NCBI GenBank assembly: GCA_910578745.1
Contig: CAJTSN010000015.1
Location: 1-8,855 of the forward strand
Direction: 5' to 3'
Origin: an uncultured Bacilli bacterium
GTDB lineage: Bacteria > Bacillota_I > Bacilli_A > RF39 > UBA660
DNA: 8,855 bases
A program made the translations under genes and the position numbers. The notes under the pieces were generated by a model. That model was not told the origin of the DNA, made no database searches, and saw only the letters and a list, made by a program, of their open reading frames with translations. Positions 6,242-8,855 of the stretch are shown here, piece by piece; the first letter of the stretch is position 1; the number at the start of each line of letters is the position of its first letter.

Positions 6242-6242
6242 A

Positions 6243-7424
6243 CTATTCCTCGCTACCTATTTCTTCCCTACTTATGATTTCAGCATTCTGTCTTACTCCT
6301 ATATTTTTATAGACCGATACAAATGCTTCTACTATTATTTTACTATTATTTTCTTCAACTTTCAATTTTTTTATCGAAATAATATATTCTTTTTCTTTTA
6401 AAGATTCTTCTATCTTTTTTTTAATTTCTTCTAAGGCTTTATTTATAGCTTCTTCTTTCGTTAAATTTTGTTTAATTGTAACAACTTCTTTTTGGGTTTC
6501 ATATTGAAAAGAAATCGGAAATACATTATTTTTTAAAATGGTTTTCGCACGAATTTTCTTTTCTTCAAATGGATTTCTTGTCAATTCAATCCGTTTATTT
6601 AAAAAGGTAAATGTATATACTTTTTTTGTTTTGCCCGTTTCTTTTACCTCTTCATAAAAATAAGGATACTCAACCGTAGTAGTATACCAAACTTCTCCAT
6701 AAACGGTTCCTTCGGACGCTACTTGATCTTTTAACTGTTCATTTAAATAAATATCACCACTAATAAGAATATCTCCGGGTTTTACATAAGACTCCTTTTG
6801 CTTCATAATGACGCCTTTCGTTGCCTCTACCTCTTTAACAATGGCATAACTATTCGAAACAATATGAGAAGGTACTTTTTCTACTTCTTTTATAGGAAGG
6901 ATACGTTCTTCTAGTCGAACAATATATTTTGTCCCGACTTGTTCAATCTCTACCCATTCTATATTTTCCTTATATTTTTCCATAATTTTTTTCTTAATCT
7001 CTTGTATCTGTTCATAACTTTTTGTAAAAGAACCTTTTTTTATCTGTTCTTTTTCTAATACTTCTGTTAAGGCTTCCCTTAATTTTTTATCTGTATGAAT
7101 CACTTCGACTTCTGTAATAATATGGGTAAGAAAAAATAGAAAACAAAAAGCAATACATAAAGAAAATAAATAGAAAGCATGCTTTTTCAAAAATTGTTTA
7201 ATTAAAGCTCTTCCGTATGCCTTTTTTATTTTTATTTTATAACTTGTCTTTATTTTCATTAAAGTTTTATAATCTTCTTTTGAAATGAGAAGGAAAAGAT
7301 GATGAATATCTTGATAGTTTATTTTTTTTATTTCAATGCCTTCTTTGATAATACGTTTTAAAAATTCATAAACATTTTTTCCCTCAATGGAAACCAAATA
7401 GTTATCTTTTAATTTCTCATACAT
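6243..7424 (-). CDS. yqfD: Sporulation protein YqfD
   Basis: Membrane protein of the YqfD family, linked in Bacillus to the mother-cell sigma-E programme; its biochemical role is not settled. The 393-residue protein has a cytoplasmic N-terminal domain of about 60 residues, one membrane segment at about 62-85 (AFYLFSLCIAFCFLFFL) and a large outer domain. The family core WVEIEQVGTKYIVRLEER and the VKPGDILISG and YGEVWYTTT strands are recognisable. The C-terminal part is lysine/glutamate rich with probable helices. The frame is open to GTG 7433, but ATG 7424 has AGGAAG at a proper distance and is chosen. It overlaps the yqfC stop by 8 bases. Confidence 0.92.
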   Translation of the reverse strand: MYEKLKDNYLVSIEGKNVYEFLKRIIKEGIEIKKINYQDIHHLFLLISKEDYKTLMKIKTSYKIKIKKAYGRALIKQFLKKHAFYLFSLCIAFCFLFFLTHIITEVEVIHTDKKLREALTEVLEKEQIKKGSFTKSYEQIQEIKKKIMEKYKENIEWVEIEQVGTKYIVRLEERILPIKEVEKVPSHIVSNSYAIVKEVEATKGVIMKQKESYVKPGDILISGDIYLNEQLKDQVASEGTVYGEVWYTTTVEYPYFYEEVKETGKTKKVYTFTFLNKRIELTRNPFEEKKIRAKTILKNNVFPISFQYETQKEVVTIKQNLTKEEAINKALEEIKKKIEESLKEKEYIISIKKLKVEENNSKIIVEAFVSVYKNIGVRQNAEIISREEIGSEE

Positions 7425-7671
7425 AATCATCACTTCCTAGAAATACTTTTTCTATTTTTCCTGTGATGAACACTTCATCTTGTAATAATTTTTGAATCGC
7501 TAAATTGGTTCCTAAAATACGAATGATTGTATTTTCTATATCGATGACAATTTCTGTATGTTCAATTTTAATAATCTTTGTATAATTTATAATATCTACA
7601 TAATGAGTTCCTAAATGCATCTTAAAATCTTCTTCTAAAACATACTTTCTAAGTTTTTGATATAGTTCCAT
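7417..7671 (-). CDS. yqfC: YabP/YqfC family sporulation protein
   Basis: Small soluble protein of the YqfC/YabP family, controlled by sigma-E in Bacillus and encoded next to yqfD. Conserved features are the strands around THYVDIINYTKIIKIEHTE, the IRILGTNLAI block and the C-terminal FITGKIEKVFLG. Function is not known beyond its sporulation association. ATG 7671 gives 84 residues and has GGTG six bases upstream. A longer version from ATG 7683 (88 residues) has no SD and would overlap a likely -10 region, so it is less likely. It is the first gene of the operon and overlaps yqfD. Confidence 0.88.
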   Translation of the reverse strand: MELYQKLRKYVLEEDFKMHLGTHYVDIINYTKIIKIEHTEIVIDIENTIIRILGTNLAIQKLLQDEVFITGKIEKVFLGSDDYV

Positions 7672-7686
7672 ACGCTTCACCATTAC

Positions 7687-7715
7687 ATTTTATGTTTTTT
7701 ACAAAATAAAAATAC
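7687..7715 (-). promoter_or_regulatory. Candidate sigma-E-type promoter of yqfC
   Basis: On the minus strand GTATTTT (7709-7715) and CATAAAAT (7687-7694) are 14 bases apart. The sigma-E consensus in Bacillus is about KMATATT, 14-15 bases, CATACAMT; the -10 box fits in 7 of 8 positions and the -35 in 5 of 7. The region is very AT-rich, which raises the chance of a random match. The position just before yqfC, a known sigma-E target family, supports it. An overlapping TTGTAT/TAAAAT pair has a poor 19-base spacing for sigma-A. Confidence 0.4.
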
Positions 7716-7783
7716 AAAAAAATAGGGAAAAATAGGAAAATAGGCATTTCTGGACTCACCCATGCGTTACTATAATAAAATAT

Positions 7784-8548
7784 TTACTTTTTGTAGATTA
7801 GTTTTTTCACCAAAATATGATCTATCTTTTCTTCCTTATAATCTAAATTATGGATTTTCCCATCAGAAAGTAAGCATGGTATATCTCCAAGTATATAGAT
7901 TCCTTCTTCTGTATAACGAAGAATTCCTTCATTTGAAAGTCCTAATAGTTCGTATTCTTTACTGATTTTTAGTAAATCATTCCAATCGATATTTCCATCT
8001 TTTGTTTGGATTAAATTTTGCTCTGGAGTATAACTTGTATGTGGCATGACGTTTAGTCTCGATAAACCGAGTCCTTTTTGAATTATACATTCCTTATATT
8101 TTTCCCCACAAGGTGGTACGATTAGATCATTTGACATGGTCATTGCGCCACCACTTACTCCTACAATAATGCCTTCATAAGAACGTAGGATTTCATCTAA
8201 TCCATTCGTTTTAATATAGGCAAGCTGTTCTATAGGATTGCCTCCTAACAAATAAACGATATCAGAATTCAATATTTCTTCTACCAATTCTTCCTTTTTT
8301 TGTGACTTCCATAATAATGTAAACGATTGCATATCAATTCCTAATTGCACTAGATTTTTACTTGCTCCATTTCGATAACTTTTTGATAAAGCTTTTACTT
8401 CTTTTGGAGCTAAAGAACGATTCATACTTCCAGATATATAAGTAATCTTTCTTCTTTTCCCTTCTAAATCTAAATTCAATAAATTCTTTAAATCGCCAAA
8501 ACTTCTTGTTTCTGGCATGATTCGACTACAATAATAATATTTTGCCAT
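7784..8548 (-). CDS. Peptidase E-like (S51) / type 1 glutamine amidotransferase-like protein
   Basis: Cytoplasmic protein with the class I amidotransferase-like fold of the S51 family (peptidase E, cyanophycinase). The nucleophile elbow is GVSGGAMTM with Ser132. LLGGNP (100-105) precedes it, as in peptidase E. His170 in NVMPHTSYTP is the likely base. Asp141 in SNDLIV is the likely third residue by comparison with the TNDMPIV segment of peptidase E. Peptidase E cleaves N-terminal Asp-X dipeptides, but substrate choice here cannot be read. At 254 residues it is somewhat longer than peptidase E (229). ATG 8548 is chosen because AGGAGG (8556-8561) lies 7 bases upstream; the frame extends 8 codons further but across that site. 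The gene follows a T-box leader that should control it. Confidence 0.87.
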   Translation of the reverse strand: MAKYYYCSRIMPETRSFGDLKNLLNLDLEGKRRKITYISGSMNRSLAPKEVKALSKSYRNGASKNLVQLGIDMQSFTLLWKSQKKEELVEEILNSDIVYLLGGNPIEQLAYIKTNGLDEILRSYEGIIVGVSGGAMTMSNDLIVPPCGEKYKECIIQKGLGLSRLNVMPHTSYTPEQNLIQTKDGNIDWNDLLKISKEYELLGLSNEGILRYTEEGIYILGDIPCLLSDGKIHNLDYKEEKIDHILVKKLIYKK

Positions 8549-8570
8549 TTTCTTCCCTCCTAACAAACAC

Positions 8571-8599
8571 AAAAAAACTCCTATCCAAAGGACGGAGTC
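8571..8599 (-). terminator. Terminator of the T-box leader
   Basis: On the minus strand ACTCC pairs with GGAGT and TCC with GGA around a TTT loop, with a small internal loop, followed by seven T. It sits just after the T-box antiterminator and ten bases before the peptidase ribosome-binding site. This is the attenuated stem of the riboswitch. Confidence 0.85.
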
Positions 8600-8838
8600 A
8601 AATAAACCGTGGTACCACCTTTATTTACTAATATTTATTAGCCTTATCGAACACACGATAAATCGTCTTGTTCTATCACGATAATGGGTGAATCCAGAAA
8701 TACCTACTATTGTTTCAGTAATCAGCTCTAAGAGGAATTCAATATTTAACCTTGTATCTTATCACACCAACTAAGACTCTCTTTGACAATTCATAAATAT
8801 TTACTATTTCTTTTCATCGCTTTTTCAAAACAAATAAT
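8571..8838 (-). ncRNA. T-box riboswitch leader
   Basis: Minus-strand leader with the classic T-box elements. Stem I starts near 8825 with GCGATGA. AGTA and GAA (8738-8740) face each other across the paired AATATTT/AAATATT. The AGAGAG bulge and a GGTGTGA loop closed by TCTTA/TAAGA form the distal end that contacts the tRNA elbow. The probable specifier is UUC (8735-8737, Phe), directly after GAA; the next base is C where a purine is usual, so this is not certain. AGTAGG...CACCC fits the stem IIA/B pseudoknot. Stem III pairs TTATCG with CGATAA. The T-box AGGTGGTACCACGG is at 8607-8620. Uncharged tRNA would stabilise the antiterminator and allow peptidase expression. Confidence 0.93.
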
Positions 8839-8844
8839 GACTTT

Positions 8845-8853
8845 ATATTAGCA
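8845..8853 (-). promoter_or_regulatory. Extended -10 box for the T-box transcript
   Basis: TG-C-TAATAT on the minus strand (TG at 8852-8853, TAATAT at 8845-8850) lies about 20 bases before the start of stem I, placing the transcription start near 8838. The -35 box is outside the window. Confidence 0.45.
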
Positions 8854-8855
8854 CG

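Noticed and set aside
7762..7965. Plus-strand frame of 67 codons opposite the peptidase 3' end
   Set aside because: No SD, no known motif, and mostly the complement of the S51 gene.
1..8855. Mollicute genetic code (TGA as tryptophan)
   Set aside because: TGA acts as a true stop at yqfC, cdd and the hydrolase gene, and cdd-TGA overlaps the era ATG in the usual way.
1..8855. CRISPR array, phage genes, transposase or toxin-antitoxin system
   Set aside because: No regularly spaced direct repeats and no such protein families were seen; the only mobile-element hint is the inverted repeat at 2655-2854.

Overview
The window is AT-rich and almost every gene lies on the minus strand, so the biological order runs from high to low coordinates. 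TGA ends yqfC, cdd and the hydrolase gene, and tryptophan is TGG, so the standard bacterial code applies and not the Mollicute code. Purine-rich Shine-Dalgarno (SD) sites, a T-box leader, the sporulation pair yqfC/yqfD and peptidoglycan genes (D-Ala-D-Ala ligase, undecaprenol kinase) point to a low-GC Firmicute. A gut member of the Bacilli/Erysipelotrichia, probably spore-forming or descended from spore-formers, fits best. The taxonomic call is inference.

Region 1 (8855 to 7784): a minus-strand promoter edge, a complete T-box riboswitch with an apparent UUC (Phe) specifier and an intrinsic terminator, then a peptidase E-like (S51) gene that the riboswitch should control directly.

Region 2 (7683 to 3052): a compact operon yqfC-yqfD-ybeY-dgkA-cdd-era-yqzL-DUF1653-recO with gaps of no more than 60 bases and many overlaps. 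It follows the Bacillus order but lacks phoH and pgpH between yqfD and ybeY, carries an extra DUF1653 gene wedged between yqzL and recO, and is not followed by glyQS. The genes cover mother-cell sporulation (yqfCD), rRNA processing and 30S maturation (ybeY, era), lipid-carrier phosphorylation (dgkA/udpK), pyrimidine salvage (cdd) and recombinational repair (recO). A sigma-E-like promoter overlaps the yqfC start. An intrinsic terminator lies about 90 bases after recO.

Region 3 (3051 to 2600): about 450 bases without a convincing gene. It holds the recO terminator, a long imperfect inverted repeat that could fold as minus-strand RNA, and a promoter for the next unit.

Region 4 (2557 to 159): a three-gene unit of alpha/beta hydrolase, five-helix membrane protein and D-Ala-D-Ala ligase, probably linked to the cell envelope. 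It ends in an intrinsic terminator at 43-69. At the left edge a perfect TTGACA box followed by a G6-A-G6 tract suggests an unusual promoter for a gene outside the window.

The points most worth a second look are the T-box in front of a peptidase, the 2655-2854 inverted repeat, the lysine-rich insertion in the ligase omega loop, and the edge promoter with a G-tract spacer.
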